Shown here: in pieces, positions 46,407-54,126 of the stretch | How positions within the stretch are numbered: the stretch's first letter is position 1 | How the letters are laid out: the number at the start of each line of letters is the position of its first letter | Source: Microbulbifer sp. YPW1 | GTDB lineage: Bacteria; Pseudomonadota; Gammaproteobacteria; Pseudomonadales; Cellvibrionaceae | Assembly: GCF_013367775.1 (NCBI RefSeq) | Contig: NZ_CP055157.1 | Coordinates: 4,290,001-4,354,000 of the forward strand | Direction of reading: 5' to 3' | Length of the DNA: 64,000 nucleotides | Translations under genes and position numbers: made by a program | Notes under the pieces: generated by a model | The model's input: only the letters and a program-made list of their open reading frames with translations | Told to the model about the DNA's origin: nothing | Database searches by the model: none

Positions 46407-47792
46407 TTATACCCTTTGCAGGTAACTCTGGTATTCCACGTCGGTTACCCGGGCGGCAATTTCTGCCTGCTCCTGCCGTTTGAGCAACACGAACAAGTCG
46501 ACGAACTCGGGATCAAAGTACTCCTGCCACAGGGCACTTTCCGCGAAGCGGTCAAGCGCACTATTCCAGGTGTTGATCAACTGCTCGCTTTCGACCTGAT
46601 AGGCATCCCCTTCTACAGGTTTGGGCGGCTGTAATTTATTCTCCAGGCCATGGCAAACCCCGGCCAGAATTGCTGCCAGCACCAGATGGGCGTTGACGTC
46701 TGCACCGGCAATGCGATGCTCGATCCTCCGCGCCTTGGCCTCACTGGCCGGAATACGGAATGTCACCGTGCGATTGTCATATCCCCAACACAGGTTCAGT
46801 GGCGCGTGGCTGCTTTCCTGAAAACGGCGATAGGAGTTTGAGTGAGGTGCAAAGATTGCCATGGCATCGTTGGCCGTGGCCATCATGCCCGCTACCGCGT
46901 GGCGCAATAACTCCGAGCCCACGTCAGTGCCGTCGTCAAAGACATTGTTGCCATCTTTGTCCACCAGACTCATATGCACGTGCATGCCGTTGCCCGCGAG
47001 CTCGCCAAACGGCTTGGCCATAGCGCTCACGCGCAGGCCGTGGCTGCGGGCCACCCCTTTCAGCAAGCGTTTGAACAACAGGGTCTGGTCGGCGACCTTT
47101 ACCGGATCATCACAGTGCAGCAGATTGATCTCGAACTGTCCCGGCGCGCACTCGGACAAAATGGAGTCGGCGGGAATGCCCTGCGCTTCACAAGCCGCAC
47201 GTACGTCGGCAAAAAAGTGCCGCTGGGCATCAAGTTCCGATAGATCGTAAACATCGGTGGAAGGCACCAGATCGGAGTCATTGTCACTGACCGGGCGCGG
47301 GCGCCCCAGTTCATCGGCATCTTCCCGCAGCAGGTAGAACTCCAGCTCAGTGGCACATACCGCCTTGTAACCGAGACCAGCCAGGCGCTCGACCACCTTC
47401 TGCAGCTGTGCGCGGGGGTCCGCGTAGAGCGTTGTTCCATCGGCTTCGAACAGCTGCATATGCAGCTGCGCGGTCGGTTCGCGGTGCCAGGGCGCGAGCG
47501 AGATGGCAGAAACCGGCTGACAGACACCGTCACTATCACCACTGGCAAACACCAGCGGGCTGTTCTCAATATCGCGCCCCCAGATATCCAGGCTCACCGC
47601 ACTGCGCGGCATCTGCAGGCCACCAGCCAGCAGTTTTTTTGCTGAATCAGCCGGCAACCATTTGCCGCGGGGGATGCCGTTGATATCAAACACGAAGCCC
47701 TCGATCCATTTGAGATCGGGGTGCCCGGCGAGAAATGCATCCGAATCCGCGAGCAACTCAGAAGACGGCTGATATTGTTTTTGTGCTGCCAT
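46407..47792 (-). CDS. puuA: Glutamine synthetase-like gamma-glutamylputrescine synthetase
   Basis: 461 residues from the ATG at 47792; a GTG four codons earlier is the alternative. Glutamine synthetase catalytic motifs are visible: CATELEFYLL near residue 130, KPFGELAGNGMHVHMSL near 260, and NSYRRFQESSHAPLNLCWGYDNRTVTFRIP near 325. The sequence fits the PuuA branch, which ligates glutamate to putrescine as the first step in its use as a nitrogen source. It follows the spuC-like gene by 68 bases, so both may act on polyamines. The exact amine is not proven. Confidence 0.85.
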   Translation of the reverse strand: MAAQKQYQPSSELLADSDAFLAGHPDLKWIEGFVFDINGIPRGKWLPADSAKKLLAGGLQMPRSAVSLDIWGRDIENSPLVFASGDSDGVCQPVSAISLAPWHREPTAQLHMQLFEADGTTLYADPRAQLQKVVERLAGLGYKAVCATELEFYLLREDADELGRPRPVSDNDSDLVPSTDVYDLSELDAQRHFFADVRAACEAQGIPADSILSECAPGQFEINLLHCDDPVKVADQTLLFKRLLKGVARSHGLRVSAMAKPFGELAGNGMHVHMSLVDKDGNNVFDDGTDVGSELLRHAVAGMMATANDAMAIFAPHSNSYRRFQESSHAPLNLCWGYDNRTVTFRIPASEAKARRIEHRIAGADVNAHLVLAAILAGVCHGLENKLQPPKPVEGDAYQVESEQLINTWNSALDRFAESALWQEYFDPEFVDLFVLLKRQEQAEIAARVTDVEYQSYLQRV

Positions 47793-47820
47793 AAAAAGAT
47801 TCACATTGGTGGGAGGTTCG

Positions 47821-47847
47821 GCCCCGAGAGTTGGATACGCTCGGGGC
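47821..47847. repeat. Inverted repeat between spuC-like and puuA-like genes
   Basis: GCCCCGAG (47821-47828) and CTCGGGGC (47840-47847) are perfect arms with an 11-base loop. There is no T-tract, so it may be a processing or attenuation element, not a terminator. Confidence 0.55.
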
Positions 47848-47860
47848 CTATGCGACGAGT

Positions 47861-49210
47861 TTACGCCATGGCGCGAGCAGTATCATCCAGCGCACGGTGC
47901 GCCTTTTCTACCAGCTCGTCAATCTGCTCGATCGTGAGAATCAGCGGCGGAGCAATAATCATGGTGTCGCCAGTGGCACGCATCACCAGGCCGTTCTTGA
48001 TGCTCATGTCCCGGCAGACGCCACCCGCGGTGCAATCGTCGTCGAAACGTGCGCGGCTGTTTTTGTCTTTCACCAGCTCCAGCGCACCAACCAGGCCAAG
48101 CGTGCGGGCCTCGCCAACAATCGGGTGATCCGCCAGTTCCGCCCAGCGCTTGGCCAGGTACGGGCCAGTGGTGTCGCGGACAGTCTCGATGATTTTTTCT
48201 TCGCGCAGGATATTCAGGGTGGCTATACCTGCCATACAGGCCGCCGGGTGCGCGGAGTATGTGTAACCGTGGGTGAACTCGCCACCCTTGGACTTGATCA
48301 CTTCCGCCACACGGTCACTGACCATGGTGCCGCCCAGCGGGAAGTAACCATTGGTCACAGCCTTGGCAAAGGTCATCAGGTCCGGCTTCATACCGTAGTA
48401 ATCGGCACCGAACCACTCACCGGTCCGACCGAAGCCGAAAATCACTTCGTCCATCACCAGCAGAATGTCGTACTGATCCAGTATTTTCTTGATTTCCGGC
48501 CAGTAGGTTTCCGGCGGGATGATTACGCCACCGGCACCCTGGATCGGCTCGGCAATAAACGCCGCTACCTTTTCCGGCCCCAGCTCCTGGATCTTTTCAT
48601 CCAGACAGCGCGCTGCATGTACACCGAACTCTTCCGGGGACATGTCACCGCCTTCGCCAAACCAGTAGGGCTGCTGGATATGCTCGATATAGTCCAGGCT
48701 CTGGAACTGCTTGTGCATGCCACTCATGCCGCCGAGGCTGGCACCGCCAATGGTGGAACCGTGGTAGGCATTCTTGCGGGAGATAACGATACGCTTCTCG
48801 GGCTGCTCTTTGAGGTCCCAGTAGCGGCGGATAATACGCAGGTTGGTATCGTTGGCCTCACTGCCGGAACCGGTGAAGAACACATTGTTCATGCCAGCCG
48901 GGGTCACTTCCGCCAGCATGTCAGCCAGCTCGATGGACGGCACAGTAGTGCACTGGAAGAAGCTGTTGTAGAACGGCAGCTTGTTCAGCTGCTCGTAAAT
49001 GGCTTCGCTGATTTCACGACGGCTGTAGCCGAGGTTGCAGCACCACAGGCCCGACATGCCGTCGAGCATTTTGTGGCCATCAATGTCGGTGATATAGGCG
49101 CCCTCGGCGCTGGTGATCACTCGTGTGCCCTGGTTACCCAGATCGTGGAAATCGGTAAACGGGTGCAGCAGGTGCTCGCGGTCATGCTGTTGTAGCTGGC
49201 TTTTGTTCAT
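47861..49210 (-). CDS. spuC: Class III aminotransferase, probable putrescine--pyruvate transaminase (SpuC-like)
   Basis: 449 residues from the ATG at 49210, with AGGAG seven bases upstream. VFFTGSGSEANDTNLRIIRRYW binds PLP phosphate, MDEVIFGFGRTGEWFG holds the ring-binding Asp, and LMTFAKAVTNGYFPLGG holds the Schiff-base Lys. The N-terminus LHPFTDFHDLGNQGTRVI and MLDGMSGLWCCNLGY match the omega-amine:pyruvate branch. It lies upstream of the puuA-like gene on the same strand, fitting a putrescine pathway. Confidence 0.87.
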   Translation of the reverse strand: MNKSQLQQHDREHLLHPFTDFHDLGNQGTRVITSAEGAYITDIDGHKMLDGMSGLWCCNLGYSRREISEAIYEQLNKLPFYNSFFQCTTVPSIELADMLAEVTPAGMNNVFFTGSGSEANDTNLRIIRRYWDLKEQPEKRIVISRKNAYHGSTIGGASLGGMSGMHKQFQSLDYIEHIQQPYWFGEGGDMSPEEFGVHAARCLDEKIQELGPEKVAAFIAEPIQGAGGVIIPPETYWPEIKKILDQYDILLVMDEVIFGFGRTGEWFGADYYGMKPDLMTFAKAVTNGYFPLGGTMVSDRVAEVIKSKGGEFTHGYTYSAHPAACMAGIATLNILREEKIIETVRDTTGPYLAKRWAELADHPIVGEARTLGLVGALELVKDKNSRARFDDDCTAGGVCRDMSIKNGLVMRATGDTMIIAPPLILTIEQIDELVEKAHRALDDTARAMA

Positions 49211-49565
49211 GAACTCACTCCTGAATCGAATTGCGTCAGAGACGCCCCTGCGCAGCGGGGCCAAAAATGTGATCACATTTTAGGGGTAAGAACGGAGATG
49301 GTGCAACTGGTATTCGCAGCAGGTGCATCGACACATGGATAGATCAAGCGTAGTGCCGATTGAGAGCCAGTGGTCGCGCGGGTTTAGCTGAAGGGGCCAG
49401 CGGAGATAAAGGAAAGGAGAAGGGCCGGAAACCGGCCCGAAATGGTGAAAAGCATGGTGGAAAGGCGCCATGGACAGTGAGAACCAGCGGGTCACCATGG
49501 TGTGGGCCCCGCCCCGATTGAACCTGCCCGCGAGGAACTGCGTTACGAGGGCTTCAGTAGCCGCT
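49211..49565. other. Intergenic region between spuC-like gene and cyanophycinase gene
   Basis: This 355-base gap must hold the promoter of the spuC-puuA pair, read leftward. Apart from the hairpin at 49420-49440 I see no gene or clear repeat. A tRNA or riboswitch was not recognised. Confidence 0.5.
49420..49440 (-). terminator. Possible terminator of the cyanophycinase operon
   Basis: Read leftward, GGGCCGG, TTT and CCGGCCC make a tight hairpin (49438-49422), followed by the pyrimidine-rich TTCTCCTTTCCTTT. The T-tract is interrupted, so it may be weak. Confidence 0.5.
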
Positions 49566-50906
49566 CTATTCCGCCGCTTGGATCGATACCGACACCGGCT
49601 CAATATCGAGCAGCACCCCAACCACGGAATACTGGTCCTTGGTGCCGGAGCCGTAGTGCCAGTACCCCCTGGAATCATCGGTCTGGCGAAAGCGAAACAG
49701 GACACCACGGCCGGTCTGGTCGTCAAATGTATAACGTCTCAACAACTGCATTTCACTATTGTCCAGTAGTGAAAAACCGAGCAGCTGATCCAGGCGCTGG
49801 TTACCCAGGGCCATACCAGCACCCTGGGTGGCACGGTATCCAAATGCCTCTTTGCCCGCCGTTTCGCTGCCTTTCGCTGACACTTCCAGGCTCTCCCAGT
49901 CAAGGCTGTCGCCATCACTCAGCACGCTAAGCTGCACCCCGTTCACGGAAAATGCGTTTTCCCCGGACGCAAACTGCGCACCGCGGCCGTCGGTAATCAC
50001 CAGGTTGCCGGCGCCCACAACGGTCAGGGTTTTCGCGTCCAGGTTCACCAACACACCGGTGTCCTCATCCACACCAAACCCCAGTCGCTCAGCCGCTGCC
50101 GCGCTGTGCCCCAGGGCCCGCACGAGCCGTCCCAGGCGTGCCTTGCGATCAAAGTGCTGGTCGACGATCCCTACCGGCATGAATCCCAGTCCGCGGGCGA
50201 GCAGCAACTGGCCGGCCTCCTGGCTTTCCATCCCCGCATACTCACTCACGCTGGGCAGGGTCAGTGCGCTGAGTGAATCTCCGGCGGCAATCATGGTATG
50301 ACTCATGATGGCCGCACCGGCACTGGTACCTCCGACCACTGCGCCCTGCGACAACTGGGTACGAATCGCCTTCAATACGGGGGTATCCTCGCCTTCCGCA
50401 TCCAGCAACGTACCGGTAATACGCATCTGGTCACCGCCCACAAACCAGATGCCACCAACATCTTCCAGGCTTTCAGCCAATGCCCGGTCATTGCCACCCT
50501 GCAGCCACTGACTTTCATCCACGGACTCCGTGGCAGGGTCGTCTTTCACCGCGATGGGCAGCACACGGATATCACCGGCAAAACCATAGCGGCGCAGATC
50601 CTCGGAAAACTGCTGCGCATAATGAGCCGGCCGACCGGATGCCGCCGGCACGATTGCCACGTTCGGAAACCCGGCGGGAATAGCATCAATAAATGCCCGG
50701 TAAACCCGGCTGTTATCACTGCGCAAGGCACCACCGACAATCAGCAGGCTACCTGACTGTCGCGACGCATCACGCTCTTCGAGCCCCGCTTCCTGTGCAC
50801 GGACAGCGATCCCCTCGACTAAAGCCCCGTCATCTTCGCCCGCACACCCCAGTGTGGCGAGCAGCAAGATACCCAGGAATGACGCTGTCATCGTTGAAAA
50901 TTTCAT
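49566..50906 (-). CDS. Cyanophycinase-family lipoprotein (peptidase S51)
   Basis: 446 residues from the ATG at 50906; the lipobox is LATLGC near residue 20. The peptidase S51 core has SLLIVGGALRSDN, GGIWFVGGDQMRITGTL and VVGGTSAGAAIMSHTMI with the nucleophile Ser. IVDQHFDRKARLGRL carries the catalytic His, and FGVDEDTGVLV the Glu. The family cleaves cyanophycin, a polyaspartate with arginine side chains, to beta-Asp-Arg dipeptides. About 130 residues follow the core with no clear match. The ATG overlaps the AraC gene's stop by 4 bases. Confidence 0.88.
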   Translation of the reverse strand: MKFSTMTASFLGILLLATLGCAGEDDGALVEGIAVRAQEAGLEERDASRQSGSLLIVGGALRSDNSRVYRAFIDAIPAGFPNVAIVPAASGRPAHYAQQFSEDLRRYGFAGDIRVLPIAVKDDPATESVDESQWLQGGNDRALAESLEDVGGIWFVGGDQMRITGTLLDAEGEDTPVLKAIRTQLSQGAVVGGTSAGAAIMSHTMIAAGDSLSALTLPSVSEYAGMESQEAGQLLLARGLGFMPVGIVDQHFDRKARLGRLVRALGHSAAAAERLGFGVDEDTGVLVNLDAKTLTVVGAGNLVITDGRGAQFASGENAFSVNGVQLSVLSDGDSLDWESLEVSAKGSETAGKEAFGYRATQGAGMALGNQRLDQLLGFSLLDNSEMQLLRRYTFDDQTGRGVLFRFRQTDDSRGYWHYGSGTKDQYSVVGVLLDIEPVSVSIQAAE

Positions 50907-51313
50907 AAACTGCTTTCCACTCGAAAAAATTCTGACGCAGATGCCTTCAGGCGAAACCGGTCTGCTGTGACCGTTTCTCTTTCGCCCAGCGTCCGCTCCT
51001 CGCGCGGGCTTCTTCCGCAATACTCTTTGAAACAGCGACTGAAATGGGAAGCGGAGCGAAACCCGCATTGCTGTCCAATAGCATCAATACTCAAACTGCT
51101 CTCAAACAACAGCTTGCGCGCCTGTTGCAAACGCAGCTCACGATAAAAACGTGCTGGCAATACACCTCTCCGTCGACAGAATATCCGCTCGAGTTTTTTG
51201 ACGGAGATATCGAGATAAGCCGCCAGCTCGCCGGTTTGCAAGGGCTCGGAAAGGTTACTGCGCATCAGCGCCAGGGCCTCGTCGAACAGGTGTCGGTCTT
51301 GCATTGCTGCCAC
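50903..51313 (-). CDS. Short AraC-family transcriptional regulator
   Basis: 136 residues from a GTG at 51313, which has GGGGA six bases upstream; an ATG at 51304 and a longer ATG at 51367 (overlapping iadA) are alternatives. The protein is essentially the double helix-turn-helix domain: LAAYLDISVKKLERIFCRRRGVLPARFYRELRLQQARKLL and SIDAIGQQCGFRSASHFSRCFKEYCGRSPREER. There is no ligand-binding N-terminal domain. It probably controls the surrounding catabolic genes and may sense signals through a partner. It is inside the operon, between iadA and the cyanophycinase gene. Confidence 0.84.
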   Translation of the reverse strand: MAAMQDRHLFDEALALMRSNLSEPLQTGELAAYLDISVKKLERIFCRRRGVLPARFYRELRLQQARKLLFESSLSIDAIGQQCGFRSASHFSRCFKEYCGRSPREERTLGERETVTADRFRLKASASEFFRVESSL

Positions 51314-51329
51314 AGGATTTCCCCAGACG

Positions 51330-52502
51330 TTAGTCGGAACGCTCCGCTGTCTGCGGTTGGCGATCAAACAACTGCCAGCGCCCCTTCGCCATCACGTGCG
51401 TAATCTGAAAGCGCTGTGGATCCACCAGGATCAGGTCGGCATCGCGTCCCGCAGCTACCTGCCCTTTGCGCTTGAGACCCAGCGCACGCGCCGGGTTACT
51501 GGTCACCACCTGCAGTGCCCGGGAGATCTCTACCTTTTCGCGCTGTACCGCACTGCGAAACTCGTCAAACAGGCTGGCGATCGCACCCACTTCCATATCG
51601 CGCAGCTCGCCGAGATCACAAAAGTTTGTGAGGGACCCCTGGGCATCAGAGGAAAACGTCAACTGATCCACTGGAGCGCCCTGCTCCAGCGCCATTGCCA
51701 GCGCCTGGCTCGCGCGCATTTCGCCACTGGCCAGAATCTCCTCGGTCGTAGACGTTGTGAAGTCGATGAAACCACCGGCGCGGGCAAACTCCACACCATG
51801 CTCCAGTAGCGAAGTATTGCGATTCATGTGTGTGGGATAAAACTGGGAAATGGGAATCTCAGAATGTTCCACCACATCGAACAGCGGTTGCAGACGCCCC
51901 GAACCATCGCCCACATGCACGCTGATCACACCGCCCTTCCCACTCAGCAGGCCGGCAACCCGAGCGTCTGCCGCAATGCGGATCAGCTCATCCCGCGAGG
52001 GGTGCGAAGATCGATGATCGGATATGGCGAGCTCGCCGACGCCGATTATGTTGTCCACCAGCATGATGTCGCTGCGTACGCTGCCGGTCAGCGTATTCAC
52101 CGGCACCTGGTAGGAACCGGTTTGCATAAAGCAGGTAATACCCTGCGCCTCAAGGGCCTTGGCCTTGCCGAACAGTTCATTCAGGGTACGGGTAGTCGCA
52201 TCGGTACCCAGAGCGCCCACAACGGTGGTTACCCCCGCGGCAATCGCATCCCGCACATCCAGTTCCGGTGTACGTGAGCCGAATCCGCCCTCGCCACCAC
52301 CGCCGCTGATATGTACCAGAGTGTCAACAAGGCCCGGCATCAACCAGGCGCCGTCAGCATCCACTACCTGACCGACAGATTCCGGCAGGGTCAAATGCTG
52401 GTCGATCTTTGCCACGCGATCTCCGGCCACCAAGACATCACATCGGCCGAGGCTGCGCGGGGCGAAAACTTCCGCATTTTTAATCAGAGTGATTTGAGAC
52501 AT
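51330..52502 (-). CDS. iadA: Isoaspartyl dipeptidase homologue (beta-aspartyl-peptidase), metal site altered
   Basis: 390 residues of the amidohydrolase superfamily. GGGGEGGFGSRTPE, MQTGSYQVPV, ISDHRSSHPS, VISVHVGDGSG, YPTHMNRNTS and LTFSSDAQGS match IadA, which splits beta-aspartyl dipeptides. In this copy the N-terminal HxH is LVH (GLVDTLVHISG), so the first His is Leu. The residue lined up with the carboxylated Lys of E. coli IadA is Glu (GVGELAISDHR). The other His residues and the catalytic Asp remain. The gene follows the YfcC-type transporter by 16 bases. Confidence 0.87.
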   Translation of the reverse strand: MSQITLIKNAEVFAPRSLGRCDVLVAGDRVAKIDQHLTLPESVGQVVDADGAWLMPGLVDTLVHISGGGGEGGFGSRTPELDVRDAIAAGVTTVVGALGTDATTRTLNELFGKAKALEAQGITCFMQTGSYQVPVNTLTGSVRSDIMLVDNIIGVGELAISDHRSSHPSRDELIRIAADARVAGLLSGKGGVISVHVGDGSGRLQPLFDVVEHSEIPISQFYPTHMNRNTSLLEHGVEFARAGGFIDFTTSTTEEILASGEMRASQALAMALEQGAPVDQLTFSSDAQGSLTNFCDLGELRDMEVGAIASLFDEFRSAVQREKVEISRALQVVTSNPARALGLKRKGQVAAGRDADLILVDPQRFQITHVMAKGRWQLFDRQPQTAERSD

Positions 52503-52518
52503 AAAAACTGCTTAAAAT

Positions 52519-54045
52519 TTAAAAACCGGATACCGCGGCGATCAGCACCGCGAGCGACGCAAACAGGAACAGCATTCCCTGCAAGGGCAGCACAAAGCGC
52601 ACCCATATGCCCCAGTCCAAACGCGCCGCACCCAGGCAACCCATCAGCGCCGCAGAGGTGGGCACCACAATATTGGTAAGTCCATCGCCGAGCTGAAATG
52701 CGAGCACCGCCGTCTGTCGCGTGACTCCCACCACATCGGCGAGCGGCGCCATGATCGGCATGGTCAACGCCGCCTGGCCGGATCCGGAAGTAATAAAGAA
52801 ATTGAACACCGTCTGAAAAGCCAACATAAACCAGGCTGAGACAGCACCAGACACGTCCGCAAGGCTGCTGCCCGCAGTGTGTAGAATCGTATTCAGGATA
52901 CTTGCCCCCTGGGGATCATCGCCCCCCAGCAACAGCACAATACCCTTGGCAAATGCCACAACCATGGCGGCGGGCAGCAATTGCTGAGCCCCCTCTTTGA
53001 ACGCTGCGGCCGCTTTGTTCGCGGTCAGGCCATTAAGCCCAAACCCGATGGCCACCACAGCAATAACAATACCCAGGGTAAAAAACTGGCTGGCAATTTC
53101 AGGCAGGAAATAACTGCGCTCCACCACGCCCCAGATCATCCAGGCAATACCGGCACAGAACAGCAACAACACCCAGCCATCACCACGCACCATGGTCTGC
53201 AGGGCGTTTGCGGAAACCGCTTTATCCCGAAATACACGGTCAGACTCATAGGCCAGAGACCGCGAGGGCTGCCGCTGCACCCGGCGCGCGTAAAAGATCG
53301 TGTACCCCGCGAGCCCGCAGGTCGCCAGTAGCCACAGGGCCATACGCAAGCCGCTACCGGACATCAGGGGCACACCGGCAATTCCCTGGGCAATACTCAC
53401 ACCAAACGGGTTCATCCACGAGGTGGCAAAACCCACCTGTGTGGCAACATAGGTCACCAGCAGCGCGGTGATACTGTCATACCCCATGGAGACCAAAAGT
53501 GGCACCACTATCAGGGTAAAAGGAATCACCTCTTCCCCCATTCCGAAGACAGCGCCACCCAGGGAAAACAGAAAGCACAGAATCGCGAGATACCAGTGCC
53601 CGGCATCACGATTACGCGCAATTACCTGGAACAGGCCGCGCTCTACAGAGCCACTGGCAAATATCAGACCGAATGCGCCACCGGTAAGGAGAATAAACGC
53701 AAATACGCCGATAGATGCCCCCCACTTGCTACCAGACACCATGCCCTCGAAGGCAAAGTTGAGGAACCCGATACCACCGCCCTCGGCAAACAGCGACATA
53801 CCCGCCGGTTCATCCGATGCTCTCTGATAGCTTTGTGGATCAATTACACTGCGCTCGACACCGTTGACCACCTGCGTGACGGTTTCGAAGGTACCTGCGG
53901 GAATCAGGAAGTTCAGAGCGAAAGCCAACAGTGCTACCGCCAGCAAAATCAGATAAGTATCTGGCATTGCCCAGGCTTTGTTCACCGTTTGTCCCTCTGC
54001 ATCCGCAACATCGGCGCAGGAGGAATGGGTATCGCTTGTCTGCAT
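52519..54045 (-). CDS. YfcC-family inner-membrane transporter
   Basis: 508 residues from the ATG at 54045; the ribosome-binding site is poor, and a later ATG before MPDTYLILLAVAL is possible. About twelve hydrophobic segments are visible. MGEEVIPFTLIVVPLLVSMGYDSITALLVTYV and VGFATSWMNPFGVSIAQGIAGVPLMSG match YfcC/arginine-ornithine-type carriers. FFITSGSGQAALTMPIMAPLADVVGVTRQTAV holds the second conserved loop. In this context it should bring dipeptide or amino acid products into the cytoplasm for the isoaspartyl dipeptidase encoded 16 bases downstream. Confidence 0.88.
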   Translation of the reverse strand: MQTSDTHSSCADVADAEGQTVNKAWAMPDTYLILLAVALLAFALNFLIPAGTFETVTQVVNGVERSVIDPQSYQRASDEPAGMSLFAEGGGIGFLNFAFEGMVSGSKWGASIGVFAFILLTGGAFGLIFASGSVERGLFQVIARNRDAGHWYLAILCFLFSLGGAVFGMGEEVIPFTLIVVPLLVSMGYDSITALLVTYVATQVGFATSWMNPFGVSIAQGIAGVPLMSGSGLRMALWLLATCGLAGYTIFYARRVQRQPSRSLAYESDRVFRDKAVSANALQTMVRGDGWVLLLFCAGIAWMIWGVVERSYFLPEIASQFFTLGIVIAVVAIGFGLNGLTANKAAAAFKEGAQQLLPAAMVVAFAKGIVLLLGGDDPQGASILNTILHTAGSSLADVSGAVSAWFMLAFQTVFNFFITSGSGQAALTMPIMAPLADVVGVTRQTAVLAFQLGDGLTNIVVPTSAALMGCLGAARLDWGIWVRFVLPLQGMLFLFASLAVLIAAVSGF

Positions 54046-54126
54046 AGGAGTACACCGCAGTAAAAGAAAAAGGGGTGGCGGGCGCAAACTGCGCGCCCGC
54101 CGGGATCAGGTCCTGTGAGACGCCGA

